From assembly GCF_030161615.1 (NCBI RefSeq), contig NZ_BSUN01000001.1:2604001-2668000 (forward strand): a stretch of 64,000 nt of DNA, in the 5' to 3' direction. How positions within the stretch are numbered: the stretch's first letter is position 1; each line of letters starts with the position of its first letter. The position numbers were made by a program, and so were the translations under genes. Under the pieces are notes generated by a model, which was not told the origin of the DNA, searched no databases, and was given only the letters and a program-made list of their open reading frames with translations. Source of the DNA: Demequina litorisediminis. GTDB taxonomy: Bacteria; Actinomycetota; Actinomycetes; Actinomycetales; Demequinaceae. Positions 30,508 through 41,087 of the stretch are shown piece after piece.

Positions 30508-31280
30508 TGGGCACTGCCGTCAGGGTGATTCCGTGCTTGGACGTCGACGCGGGGCGTGTGGTGAAGGGCGTGAACTTCGTCGAGGCTCCGTGATGCGGGC
30601 GACCCCGTCGAGCTCGCCGCCGCTTATGGCGTCGCGGGCGCTGATGAGGTCACCTTCCTTGATGTCACCGCGTCCGTCGATGGCCGTGACACGACCTATG
30701 ACGTGGTGGGCCGTACCGCGGACACCGTGTTTGTGCCGCTGACGGTGGGCGGAGGAGTGCGCAGCCCCGAGGACGTCGACAGGCTATTGCGTGCCGGCGC
30801 CGACAAGGTGGGGGTGAACACCGCCGCGATCGAGCGTCCCGAGCCTGATCTCAGAGATCGCCGCACGCTTTGGTTCGCAGGTGTTGGTGCTGTCCGTCGA
30901 CGCGCGCCGCTGCGGTCCGGACACGTACACCGAGTCCGGCTACGAGGTGACCACGCACGGCGGCAAGAAGGGCACCGGCATCGACGCCGTGGCCTGGGCG
31001 CGCAAGGGTCAGGAGCCTCGGGGCGGGGGAGATCCTGCTGAACTCCATGGATGCCGACGGCACCACCGGTGGATTCGACCTTGAGATGTTGCGCGAGGTG
31101 CGAGCCCAGGTGACCATTCCGTTGATTGCCTCGGGGGGCGCGGGCACGGCGGAGCACTTCGTGGAAGCCGCGCGTGCGGGGGCCGATGCCGTCCTCGCGG
31201 CAAGCGTCTTCCACTTCGGCGTGCTCACCATTGGAGAGGTCAAGGACCACCTGCGAGCAGCGGGGATCGAGGTCCGATGA
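30507..31280 (+). CDS. hisF: Imidazole glycerol phosphate synthase cyclase subunit HisF
   Basis: TIM-barrel subunit that condenses ammonia with PRFAR to give imidazole glycerol phosphate and AICAR in histidine biosynthesis. The start [20 protein letters not shown] contains catalytic Asp11. Other motifs are [37 protein letters not shown] (second catalytic Asp) and [16 protein letters not shown] defects at 30583-30587, 30842-30846 and 31014-31018. Yet the AGCT at 30611-30614 in the same gene is intact. About 257 residues after correction. GTG overlaps the upstream stop, and the stop overlaps the next gene (ATGA). The partner hisH is outside the window. Confidence 0.95.
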
Positions 31281-33148
31281 GCCGCCGACCAAAGGCCGCG
31301 GATTACCGACTCACGGGATCGTTCAACCGCAAGGCCATTCAGCCTTCTGTGGCACGCGCTCAAGACCGAGCCGTGGCGCTTCGGCGTCGCCATCGGGTCC
31401 GCGGCCGTCTTCTCACTCCTGACCGTGCTCTTCGGCACGCTCGTGGGCGACATCACCGACGACGTGGTGATTCCCGGTGTCGCGGGTGACCCCATTCGGG
31501 GCTTCTGGGGCGACCTGACTCAGGACCCGACCACAGCGATCTGGATCGCGGGTGCGATCTTCCTCGCTATCGGCGTCGTGAACGCAATCCTGGTCGGTAT
31601 TCGACGGGGCGTGCAGGGGATCGCCGTCGCGGGTGTGGCGGCCCAGCACCGCAGAGTGGTGGCCGATGCCCTCGCCAGCCTTCCCCTCGGATGGCACCGG
31701 GCGAACCCGTCGGGCCGCATGCTGTCCGCGATGTCTTCGGACTCCGAGAGCGCCACGAACACGCTTCACCCGTTCGCCTTCACCGTCGGCTCCTTCGTCA
31801 TGATGTTCGCGGCCGGATGGACCATGTGGCGCATGGATCCGTGGCTTGCCGTCACGGGGCTTGCGGTGGTGCCCGTCATCTTCGCGATCAACTACGCCTT
31901 CGAGAAGATCATCACGCCGCAGTGGGATCTGGGGCAGTCGCGTCGCGCCGATGTCTCGACCATCGCGCACGAGAGCCTTCGAGGGCGGCACTGTCGTCAA
32001 GGCGCTCGGCGCCGAGGCCCGTGAGACCGCGCGCTTCTCGGAGGCCTCGCGTGGCCTGCAGGATGCCGATATTCGCGTCGGGCGGACCTCCGCGTGGTTC
32101 GAGCCGCTTATGGACCTCATTGTTCCGCTCGGCGCCGTCGCGCTGATGATTGTGGGTGCCATCAGGGCCGATGCAGGCTACGTCTCGGTCGGCGAGGTGG
32201 TGTCGTCGATCTATCTGGTGACGCTGATGGCGGTGCCGATCCGTGGCATCGGCTGGGTGCTGGGGCAGATGCCCCAGGCGCTCGTGGCGTTCAGGCGCAT
32301 CGGCGAGATCGCCCAGGCGGCGACGGAGGTCGACGAGCCTGGCCACCGCGTACTCGCCAGGGACGGAGCCGGTGCGCTCGCGTTTGTGAACGCTGACATC
32401 GGCGCCGACGACGGCGACGGTAACCTCGCGATGATTCTTCAGGACGTGTCGCTGTCGCTCGAGCCGGGCACCGTCACGGCGCTCGTGGGCCCTACGGGTG
32501 CGGGAAAGTCGACCGTGGCGCTGGCCGCGGCGCGCCTCGCCCGGCCGGTGACCGGCACCGTGACGCTCGACGGCGTGCCGCTGGACGAGATCTCGGGGCT
32601 TGGCGATCACGTCGCACTCGTACCGCAGACGGCGTTCGTGTTCGCCGGCACCGTGCGCGAGAACGTCACCCTCGGCGGCGACTACACCGACGAGCAGGTC
32701 TGGGACGCTCTGCGTGCCGCGAACGTGGTCGACGTGGTGGAGAAGCCTTGCGCGCGGCGAGGGCAGCGGCCTCGACGGCGTGCTCGCCGAGCGCGGCATG
32801 AACCTCTCGGGTGGCCAACGTCAGCGTCTCGCGCTTGCGCGTGCCCTCGTGCGCCGTCCGCGCATCCTCGTCCTCGATGACGCGACGAGCGCGGTGGACC
32901 CGCGGGTTGAGCAGGACATCCTTCGCGGTCTTGCCGCGGACGGAGACGGCCCCACCGTGCTGATCATCGCGTACCGCCTGGCATCGATCATGCTCGCCGA
33001 CAGCATCGTGCACGTCGACGCGGGCCGCGTGGTGGACTCCGGCATGCACTCCGATTTGGTGGCCCGCGATGGCGGCTACCGCGAACTGGTGCTCGCGTAC
33101 GAGGAGGACTCGCGCAGGCAGGCCGAGGAAGAGGCGGGGCGCATCTGA
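31277..33148 (+). CDS. ABC exporter half-transporter with degenerate ATPase site (subunit A)
   Basis: Fused membrane-plus-ATPase subunit of about 620 residues. Six transmembrane segments ([20 protein letters not shown] onwards) precede the nucleotide-binding domain. Walker A is GPTGAGKST, the Q-loop is [10 protein letters not shown] and the signature is [11 protein letters not shown]. Walker B reads [12 protein letters not shown], with Asp instead of the catalytic Glu, and the H-loop reads IAYRLAS, with Tyr for His. So its own ATP site is degenerate. AGCT defects at 31341-31345, 31974-31978 and 32744-32748. The next gene overlaps and is the catalytically complete partner. The substrate is unknown (lipid, drug or peptide). 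Confidence 0.9.
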
Positions 33149-34925
33149 TGAGCCAGTCGATGTCGACCAAGGAAATGTTCCGCCGCGGCTTCGCGGTCAG
33201 TCCGGAGTTCAAGGTGGGGCTCGGCGTCACCCTGACACTTGCCGCTCTCGCCGCGTGCGGGCGTGCGGCGGTGCCGTTCGTGACCCAGCGCGTCACCGAC
33301 CTGGGCCTCATGGCACCGGGCGGTGTCGACATCGAGGTCGTGGTCCAGTACGCGGCGCTCGGCGCCGTGGTGCTCGTCATCGCAGCATTGCTCGCATGGC
33401 GTGTGCGCCGCCGCATCGTTGCCGCAGCAGAGACCGGCCTTGCCACGCTGCGTATCCGCGCCTTCCGCAAGGTGCACGAGCCGAGTGTGCTCACGCAGAA
33501 CGAGGAACAGCGAGGACGCTACGTCTCCCGCGTGACCGGTGACGTGGAGACCATCCGCGACCTGATGCAGTGGACCGGTGCGGCGATGATCATCTCCGCT
33601 CTCGAGTCGCTCGTGGTGTACGGCGTGATGGTGGCGTACTCGTGGCGAGTGTCGCTCATCATCCTGGTGGCCTTTGTGCCCATGGTGCTGTCACTGCTGT
33701 GGATTCAGCCGCGTGTGAGCCGGGCCTTCCAGCACGTCCGTGAGCGGATGGCGGACCTGCTGGCGCGCACCAGCGAGCAGATCGTGGGCGTGTCGACCAT
33801 CCGGTCGTACGGCGTGCAGCAGCGCATGCGCGACGAGTTGAATGCCGAGAATGACGACATTCTGGCCGCCGAGCGGCGCGCGTCGATCCTCGCGTCGGTG
33901 AACTTCTCTTCGACCGTGGTGGGCCAGTCTCTCGCGACCGGCATGGCACTCGTGGGCGGCACGATTATGGCCGTCAACGGTCAGATGTCGGTGGGCACCG
34001 TGGTGGCAATGGCGTTCCTCGTGTACCAGTTCGCCGGTCCCGTCATGTGGATCATCGAGATGCTTGCCGAGATGCAGCGCGCCCTCGTGGGTTGGAAGCG
34101 CGTCCTCGAACTCGTCGACGAGCCCGTCACCGTCGCCGACCCCGGCGCGAACGGCACGCCGATTCCTCACGGCAGGGGTGAGGCTCGACATGGAGGGCAT
34201 CCGGCTGACCTACCCGGGCGGCCCGGAGGTCCTCAAGGGCATCGACCTGTCGGTTCCCGCGGGCAAGCGCATCGCGCTCGTCGGCACCACCGGTTCAGGC
34301 AAGACCACGCTGGCTCGGCTCATGTCCCGCTTCTTCGACCCCACCGAGGGCGCCGTGCGCGTGGGCGGAGTGGACCTCAAGGACGTCCCGATGGATTCGT
34401 TGCGTCGGTCCGTCGCCGTGGTGCCTCAGGAGGGCTTCCTCTTCGATGGCACCGTGCTGAGCAATCTCGCCTACGCGTTGCCCGATGCGCCGCCTGCCGA
34501 ACTGAAGGCCCGTGCGCTCTCGGCTTTCGAGTCGCTTGGCCTCGAGGGCTGGGTGGACGCGCTGCCTGCCGGGCTCGACACCCACGTGGGTCCGCGCGGC
34601 GAGCCTGCTGAGTGCGGGGGAGCGGCAACTGGTCGCCATCGCGCGCGCCTACCTGCGGGACCCCGACCTCCTCATCCTCGACGAGGCCACGAGTGCGGTG
34701 GACCCCGCGACCGAGGTGCGGATCTCGCGTGCGCTCGAGTCGTTGATGCAGGGACGCACCTCAGTGGTGATCGCTCACCGTCTCTCGACCGCCGAGCGTG
34801 CGGATCTGGTCGCGGTGATGGAGTTTGGTGAACTGATCGAGGTCGGTCCGCACCGTGACCTGGTGGCTGCGGGCGGCATGTACGCGTCGCTGCACTCCGC
34901 GTGGGTGTCGCAGACCCGCGACTGA
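33148..34925 (+). CDS. ABC exporter half-transporter, catalytic partner (subunit B)
   Basis: About 592 residues. Six transmembrane segments (about residues 20-310) are followed by an ATPase domain with Walker [20 protein letters not shown], Walker [13 protein letters not shown] and H-loop VIAHRLST, all canonical. The signature is LLSAGERQL, departing from LSGGQ. In heterodimers this signature faces the degenerate Walker site of the partner, so the two changes fit together. AGCT defects at 34181-34185 and 34602-34606. The start ATG overlaps the upstream stop (TGATG), indicating coupled translation and a heterodimeric exporter of the TM287/288 or BmrCD kind. Confidence 0.9.
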
Positions 34926-34979
34926 CCACACGCAGTCTCGCCCCACGCCACCCTCACCCACCCCAGTCCACCCCGTCCC

Positions 34980-35048
34980 CTGGCGCAAATGGCTCCATTT
35001 GCGGCGCCAAGCGCGGCTTCGTGCCGCAAATGCGGCCATCTGCGCCAG
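34980..35048. repeat. Large imperfect hairpin upstream of hisI
   Basis: Two 26-base arms (34980-35005 and 35023-35048) are inverted copies with three mismatches. The core words are CTGGCGCAaATGG and CATTTGCGGC, and the loop is 17 bases. It lies after the ABC exporter stop and ends 24 bases before the hisI start. It has no T tract. Possible roles are terminator, mRNA element or a REP-like sequence. No second copy is visible in the window. Confidence 0.7.
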
Positions 35049-35072
35049 CCGGTGTGACGGATCTGGAAGGAT

Positions 35073-35442
35073 ATGCGCATGCCATTGGACGCCAGCATCG
35101 CTGACCGCCTCAAGCGCAACGACGACGGGCTTGTCTGCGCCGTCGTTCAGGAGCGCGACACCCGCGACGTTCTCATGGTCGCGTGGATGGATGACGAGGC
35201 TCTTCACCAGACCCTCACCACCGGGAGAGCGGTCTACTGGAGCCGGTCGCGACAGGAGCCTGTGGCGCAAGGGTGACACGTCGGGTCACATCCAGGAGGT
35301 CCACTCCGTCGCCATCGACTGCGACGGTGATGCGCTCCTCCTGACCGTCACGCAGCACGGACCCGCGTGCCACACCGGCACTACTACCTGCTTCGAGGCG
35401 GGCGGCGCGCTGCCCGTGATCACACTGGGAGCGGGCGAGTGA
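35073..35442 (+). CDS. hisI: Phosphoribosyl-AMP cyclohydrolase HisI
   Basis: Opens the purine ring of phosphoribosyl-AMP, the third step of histidine biosynthesis. Short stand-alone HisI form (no HisE fusion), about 122 residues. Motifs are [37 protein letters not shown] and [21 protein letters not shown], containing the metal-binding Asp and Cys residues. One AGCT defect at 35257-35261 (SRSRQE-LWRKG). The ATG at 35073 follows ggaagg. ATG 35079 is an alternative. It overlaps trpE by four bases, which links histidine and tryptophan genes in one transcript. Confidence 0.94.
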
Positions 35443-36999
35443 GCGGCGCGACCGCGGCTGTGGTGCGGCCCGCGTGGGGTGAGACGTGGCCCACCCTCGA
35501 GCGTTTCGTTGAGATCGGCGCCACGCGCCGCGTGGTGCCCGTGGTGCGCCGAGTGTTGGCCGATGGCCTCACTCCCGTGGCCGTCTACCGCGCGCTGGGT
35601 GACGAGCGCGCCGGCACCTTCATTCTTGAGTCAGCGGAGCCGGACGGCACGCGTGGCCGCTTCTCGTTCGTGGGCGCAGACTCGCGGGCGACGCTCACGA
35701 TTCAGGGCGATGACGCGCGTTGGGCGGGCGATGTTCCCGTGGGCCTCACCAACGGTGCGCCGCTCGAGACCATTCGGCACGCCCTGCGCGAGCCTGCAGT
35801 CGGAGCCCATTCCTGGGCTTCCTCCGCTGACCGGCGGCCTGGTGGGGGCGCTGGGTTGGGACATCATCCGCCAGTGGGAGCCCACGCTGCCCTTCAAGGC
35901 GCCCCGGGAGATTGAGGTCCCGGATGTGACGCTGCTGCTGGCGACCGATATCGCCGCCATCGATCACCACGACGGATCGGTGTGGCTGATCGCGAATGCC
36001 GTCAACGCCGATGCGCGCGAGGACGGCATCGAGCGTGCCTACGCCGATGCCGTGGCGCGTCTTGACCGCATGGAGCGCCGCCTGGCCGATGCCGATGCGG
36101 GCGAGGTGTCGGCGCTCGACCCCGATGCAGTCGAGCCGATGCTCACCCAGCGCAGCGCGCCAGGAGAGTTTGAGGAGGCGGTGCGGTTCGCGAAGGAGGC
36201 GATTCGTGACGGTGAGGTGTTCCAGATGGTGCCCTCTCAGCGTTTCGATGTGGATTGCCCCGCGAGCCCCTTGGACGTGTATCGGGTGCTGCGCACGCTG
36301 AACCCGTCGCCGTACATGTATTGCTTCCACCTCGCGGACGACGAGGGCCGGGAGTTTGCCGTGGTCGGGGCGAGCCCCGAGTCACTCGCCGCGGTCAAGG
36401 ACGGACGCGTCTCGACGTTCCCTATCGCGGGTTCGCGCCCGCGGGGTGCGACCGTCGAGGAGGACGCGGCCCTCGAGACCGACCTTCTGGCGGATCCCAA
36501 AGAGATCGCCGAGCACGTCATGCTCGTTGACCTCGCGCGCAACGACCTGGTGAAGGTCTGCGAGCCCACCTCGGTCGAGGTGCTCGAGTTCATGAAGGTC
36601 AACCGCTATAGCCACATCATGCACATCTGCTCCACGGTGGTGGGCCGCCTGGAGCCGCAGTACGGCCCAGTGGATGTGCTGACCGCGACCTTCCCCGCGG
36701 GCACGCTGTCCGGCGCTCCCAAGCCACGGGCTATCGCGCTGATCGACGAGATCGAGCCCGCGCGGAGGGCGCTCTATGGCGGCGCCGTCGGCTACTTCGA
36801 TTTCGCGGGCAACATGGACATGGCCATCGCGATTCGCACCGCACTGATTGAGAACGGCATCGCGCACGTGCAGGCCGGCGCAGGCATCGTGGCTGACTCG
36901 GTGCCCGCCAACGAAGATCAAGAGACCAAGGACAAGGCCGCAGCCATGGTTCGTGCCATCGGCATGGCGGCCCGACTCCGCACTATCACCGCTGGTTAG
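35439..36999 (+). CDS. trpE: Anthranilate synthase component I TrpE
   Basis: Converts chorismate to anthranilate, the first committed step to tryptophan. About 519 residues. The N-terminal regulatory domain has [21 protein letters not shown], including the LLES-like tryptophan-feedback element. The chorismate-binding domain has [57 protein letters not shown] and [19 protein letters not shown]. One AGCT defect at 35791-35795 ([19 protein letters not shown]). trpD and trpG are not in the window. Start GTG 35439 overlaps hisI. Confidence 0.95.
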
Positions 37000-37033
37000 A
37001 CTGGCCCGCGACGACGTCAAGGAGAAACAACAC

Positions 37034-37270
37034 ATGTCGAGCATCGAGATTGGCCCCGAGGACCTGCCCGAGGTCGCCCACTCCAACCACGGCAAGACCA
37101 CTGCCGCGTGGGTCACCAACACCGGACTGGTCATCGCGGCGCTCGTGATGGCCTTCGGCATCGCGATCCCCACCTGGCCCCTCGTGTGGGTGGGTGTGGG
37201 CATCGCCGTCGTCTCCCTGGCCGCCGGAGCAATCCTCCGCGCGCTCGGCCACGGACAGCCCCTCGCCTAG
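37034..37270 (+). CDS. Small two-helix membrane protein (HGxxPAAW-like, trp-linked)
   Basis: A 78-residue protein, intact. A conserved short motif NHGKTTAAWV precedes two transmembrane segments (TGLVIAALVMAFGIAI and LVWVGVGIAVVSLAAGAIL). Proteins of this size with an HG...AAW motif are regularly found between trpE and trpC in actinobacteria. Their function is unknown. The ATG at 37034 follows caaggagaaac. Confidence 0.78.
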   Translation: MSSIEIGPEDLPEVAHSNHGKTTAAWVTNTGLVIAALVMAFGIAIPTWPLVWVGVGIAVVSLAAGAILRALGHGQPLA

Positions 37271-37312
37271 CGGCCCCGTTCGCGGGCGCCGCTCCCTTCG
37301 AAGGAGAACCGC

Positions 37313-37683
37313 ATGACCGACGTTCCCCCGCCCCCGGTGGACAGCCCCCCTACGACGGTGGCATGACCCCGCCGCCCCCCGGTGGCGGCTACAACGCGCC
37401 TCCGCCGCCCGGCGGCTTCCCGGGCTCCGGCCAGGCGCCCAACAACAACCTGGTGCTCGCCATCTTGACCACCGTGCTGTGCTGCCTCCCGCTTGGCGTG
37501 TGGGGCATCGTGAAGGCCGCCGAGGTCAACGGCAAGTGGGCCCAGGGCGACTACGCCGGTGCTCAGGCTTCCGCTGACCTCGCCAAGAAGGTGTCCCTGT
37601 GGGGCATCGGCGTTGGTGCGGTCGGCGTCATCCTGTACGTCGTGCTCATGCTCGGCGGCGTCCTCTCGCTCTCGACCTACTGA
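37313..37683 (+). CDS. CD225/dispanin-like (DUF4190-type) small membrane protein
   Basis: About 123 residues. The N-terminal third is proline- and glycine-rich (PPPPGGGYNAPPPPGGFPG). Two hydrophobic segments follow (LVLAILTTVLCCLPLGVWGIV, with the family's CC-L-P-G pattern, and GVGAVGVILYVVLMLGGVL), with AAEVNGKWAQGDYAGAQ between them, as in CD225 proteins. The frame requires one extra C at about 37335-37340, in a run near the start (MTDVPPPPGGQPPYDGG). An aaggag ribosome site precedes the ATG. The function is unknown. Confidence 0.8.
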
Positions 37684-37688
37684 GAGCC

Positions 37689-38133
37689 ATGGCAGTAGAC
37701 GAGCGGGTGGAGAAGACTCAGCAGACATTGCTGGGCCGGCTCCACCCGCTCGTCGTTCCGCTGGCGGTCGGCGCAGGTGCGCTGGCGGCCGTGACCTATG
37801 TCGGCAACGTCGATCCCCACGAGGGCGGTCACTACCCGACGTGCCCGAGCCTCCTGCTGACGGGTTTCTACTGTCCCGGTTGCGGCAGCCTTGCGCGCCA
37901 TTCATGACCTTGCCAACGGCGATCTTGCCGGAGCCTGGGGCATGAACCCCCTTGCCGTCATCGTCATCCCGTGGCTCGTGTGGCGGTGGATCGCATGGGT
38001 GCTCACGGCCGTCGGACACCCACCGCGTCGGCGCCCAGCGCCCGCGTGGTCGCTCTACCTGCTCGCCGCTGCCGTCGTGGCATACGGCATCCTGCGCAAC
38101 ATTCCCGCTCTCGCGCTCTACCTCGCCCCGTAG
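37689..38133 (+). CDS. DUF2752 membrane protein
   Basis: About 148 residues. The DUF2752 signature LLTGFYCPGCGSLRAIHDLANGDLAGAWGMNPL is complete once an AGCT defect at 37887-37891 is corrected. Two or three hydrophobic segments flank it (LVVPLAVGAGALAAVTYV, AVIVIPWLVWRWIAWVL, WSLYLLAAAVVAYGIL). The paired cysteines CPGC are conserved. Its role is unknown. It starts five bases after the CD225-like gene, so the two are probably co-transcribed. Confidence 0.87.
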
Positions 38134-38187
38134 ACGCACACTCGCCGCCGTCCCCGGACGCGCCGCGCCACTCAGCACGGCTGTGCC

Positions 38188-38224
38188 GTTCTCAGCATCT
38201 GCCAGCGCTCCCTGCCTTGAGAAC
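38188..38224. promoter_or_regulatory. Inverted repeat upstream of trpC
   Basis: GTTCTCA (38188-38194) and TGAGAAC (38218-38224) are perfect inverted 7-base arms separated by 23 bases. They sit 57 bases before the trpC ATG in the 147-base intergenic region. It could be an operator or part of a transcript leader. No leader peptide with Trp codons was seen. Confidence 0.35.
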
Positions 38225-38280
38225 AGGTCAGAGGCGTCGATGAGCGCCGGTACGATGGGCCGCATGGCAAGGGGAGAGCG

Positions 38281-39095
38281 ATGACGACTGTGCTAGACAG
38301 CATCGTGGCGGGGGTACGCGAGGATCTCGCGGTGCGCGAAGGCGCCACCACCATGGATCAGGCTCAAGGAGCGTGCGTCGCGTCAGCCTGGCGCGCTCGA
38401 CGCGCGGGCGATGCTCGCCACCTCCGAGGTGTCGGTGATCGCGGAGGTCAAGCGCTCGAGCCCCTCCAAGGGAGACCTCGCCTCAATCTCGGACCCGGCG
38501 CTGCTAGCCACCGAGTACGAGGCCGGGGGAGCAACCGTGATCTCGGTGCTGACCGAACAGCGACGCTTTGGCGGTTCGCTGGAGGACCTCGACGCCGTGC
38601 GCGCCAAGGTGGACATCCCCATCTTGCGCAAGGACTTCATCGTCACGCCGTACCAGGTGTGGGAGGCGCGTGCTCACGGAGCCTGACGTGGTCCTCCTCA
38701 TTGTTGCCGCGCTCGATCAGATGGCCCTTGAGGGTCTCGTGGAGCGGGTGCACTCGCTCGGCATGACCGCGCTGGTGGAGGTTCATGACGCCGAAGAGGT
38801 GTCGCGCGCCGTGGACGCCGGCGCGCGAGTGATCGGCGTCAACGCCCGCAACCTCAAGACCCTTGAGGTGGACCGCCACACGTTTGCGCGCCTGGCGCCC
38901 ACCATTCCCGACGGGATCGTGCGCGTCGCCGAGTCCGGCATTCGTGACGGCCACGACGTGGTCGAGTACGCGCGGATGGGCGCCGATGCGGTGCTCGTCG
39001 GCGAGGCGCTCGTCAAGAACAAGGATCCGCGACAGGCAGTGGCCGACATGGTCGCCGCGGGAGCGCACCCGGCGCTCCGGGCGGTTCGCCCGTGA
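38281..39095 (+). CDS. trpC: Indole-3-glycerol-phosphate synthase TrpC
   Basis: Closes the indole ring from CdRP. About 271 residues, a TIM barrel. Motifs are [13 protein letters not shown] (catalytic Lys and phosphate site), [23 protein letters not shown] (catalytic Lys), [24 protein letters not shown] and RVAESGI. AGCT defects at 38360-38364 ([21 protein letters not shown]) and 38680-38684 ([14 protein letters not shown]). The nearby AGCCT at 38391 is in frame (Gln-Pro-Gly) and is genuine. The stop overlaps the trpB GTG. Confidence 0.95.
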
Positions 39096-40303
39096 CGGGC
39101 TCCCTGCAGTCGGCTCCCGGACCGTTCTTCGGCGAGTTCGGTGGGCGCTTCGTTCCCGAGGCGCTGATGGCCGCGCTCGACGAGCCTGACCGACGCCTAC
39201 GACAAGGCCCGCGTCGACCCGGCCTTCAATGAAGAGCCTCGTGCGCCTCGCACGCGACTACACGGGCCGCCCGTCGATCATCACCGAGGTGCCGCGCTTC
39301 GCCCGCCACGCCGGCGGCGCGCGCGTCTTCCTCAAGCGTGAAGACCTCAACCACTCCGGTTCGCACAAGATCAACAACGTGCTCGGCCAGGCCCTGCTTA
39401 CCAAGCGCATCGGCAAGAAGCGCGTGATCGCCGAGACCGGTGCGGGTCAGCACGGCGTGGCGACGGCCACCGCCGCGGCGCTCATGGATCTCGATTGCGT
39501 GATCTACATGGGCGAGGAAGACACGGAGCGTCAGGCGCTCAACGTCGCTCGGATGCGCCTGCTGGGTGCCGAGGTGATTCCCGTCGCTACGGGCACCCGC
39601 ACCCTCCGTGACGCCATCAACGAGGCCTTCCGCGACTGGGTGGCGAACGTCGACACCACCAACTATGTCTTCGGCACCGCGGCCGGCCCGCACCCGTTCC
39701 CCGCCATGGTGCGAGACTTCCAGCGCGTCATCTCCGTGGAGTCGCGCGAGCAGATGCTTGCGCTCGGTGGGCTGCCCGATGCGGTCCTCGCTTGCGTGGG
39801 AGGCGGGTCCAACGCGATCGGCTCCTTCGACGCCTACCTCGACGATGCCGACGTGCGCCTCATCGGTTGCGAGGCAGCGGGCGACGGTGTCGAGACCGGC
39901 CGCCACGCCGCAACGCTGACCGGTGGACGCCCCGGCATCCTTCACGGGTCCATGTCCTACATCCTGCAGGACGAGGAAGGCCAGACGCAGCCCTCCCACT
40001 CCATCTCCGCGGGACTCGACTACCCAGGAGTCGGCCCCGAGCACACGTGGCTCGCGAGCATCGGCCGTGCGGAGTACTGGCCCGTCACCGATGCCGAGGC
40101 GATGGAGGCCTTCCGTCTTCTGACCCGAACTGAAGGCATTCTTCCCGCCATCGAGTCGTCGCATGCGCTCGCCGGAGCCATCCGCCTTGGCCGCGAGCCT
40201 GGGTCCCGAGGCGACGCTGCTGGTCACGCTGTCTGGCCGCGGCGATAAGGACGTCGAGCAGGCGGCTCGCTGGTTCGACATGATGCCGGAGGATCAGGTG
40301 TGA
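39092..40303 (+). CDS. trpB: Tryptophan synthase beta chain TrpB
   Basis: PLP enzyme that condenses indole with serine. About 403 residues. Motifs are [32 protein letters not shown] (PLP lysine), [33 protein letters not shown] and [17 protein letters not shown] defects at 39183-39187 ([11 protein letters not shown]), 39235-39239 ([17 protein letters not shown]) and 40196-40200 ([22 protein letters not shown]). GTG 39092 overlaps the trpC stop. Ends at 40303, overlapping trpA. Confidence 0.95.
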
Positions 40304-41087
40304 GCGCGATCACCGCACGGATCGACGTGGCGAAGGCCGAGGGACGTGCCGTCCTCGTCGGCTATCTCCCCGTGGGTTACCCGACTGTCGAGACCTCGCT
40401 CGAGGCGATGCGTGTGCTGGTCGAGGCCGGCTGCGACATCGTCGAAGTGGGTCCGCCGTACTCCGACCCGCTCCTGGACGGCCCCGTTATCCAGCACGCG
40501 GCCGCGACGGCGCTCGAGCACGGCGTCCGCGTGGACGATGCGTTCCGCGCGGTCAACGTCGTCGCCGAGGCTGGCGCCGTGGCCGTCATCATGTCGTACG
40601 CCAACCTCATGCTGAGCCGTGGCTGGGAGCGCTTCGCCGACGACCTCGTCGCGGCAGGCGGCGCGGGCGTGATTACGCCCGATCTCACTCCCGACGCGGC
40701 GCCCGAGTGGATCGCGGCGGCGCGCGAGCGAGACGTCGACACCATCTTCCTGAGCGCTCCGTCCACCACTCGCGAGCGGATGAAGCTCACGGCCGATGCG
40801 TCTCGAGGCTTTGTCTACGCCACGAGCCTCATGGGGGTCACGGGTGAGCGCGCGTCGGTGGGCGACGCCGCCGCCGACGTGGTGCGCCGCACCCGCGAGG
40901 CGGGCGCCGAGCGGGTCTGCGTGGGGCTTGGAGTCTCGACCGGTGTCCAGGCAGCGCAGGTCGCGCAGTACGCGGACGGCGTCATCGTGGGCTCGGCATT
41001 CGTGAAGGCGCTCGGCGACGGGGAGACCTGGCGGCGCTGCGCGCCAAGGTCGAGGAACTCGCCGCGGGCGTCAGGGGTGAGGCGTGA
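40300..41087 (+). CDS. trpA: Tryptophan synthase alpha chain TrpA
   Basis: Cleaves indole-3-glycerol phosphate and channels indole to TrpB. About 262 residues. Motifs are LVGYLPVGYP, CDIVEVGPPYSDPLLDGPVIQ (catalytic Glu and Asp), GVITPDLTPDAA, FLSAPSTT, GFVYATSLMGVTG and VGLGVSTGVQAAQVAQYADGV. One G is missing in the run near 41020 (LGDGGDLAALRAKVEELAAGVRGEA). GTG 40300 overlaps trpB and the stop overlaps the lgt GTG, so trpC-trpB-trpA-lgt are translationally linked. Confidence 0.95.

Noticed and set aside
38391..38396. AGCCT in trpC as another defect
   Set aside because: It is in frame (Arg-Gln-Pro-Gly-Ala) and the surrounding frame is consistent without change. The same holds for AGCCT at 44727 in gltB (Arg-Glu-Pro-Val).
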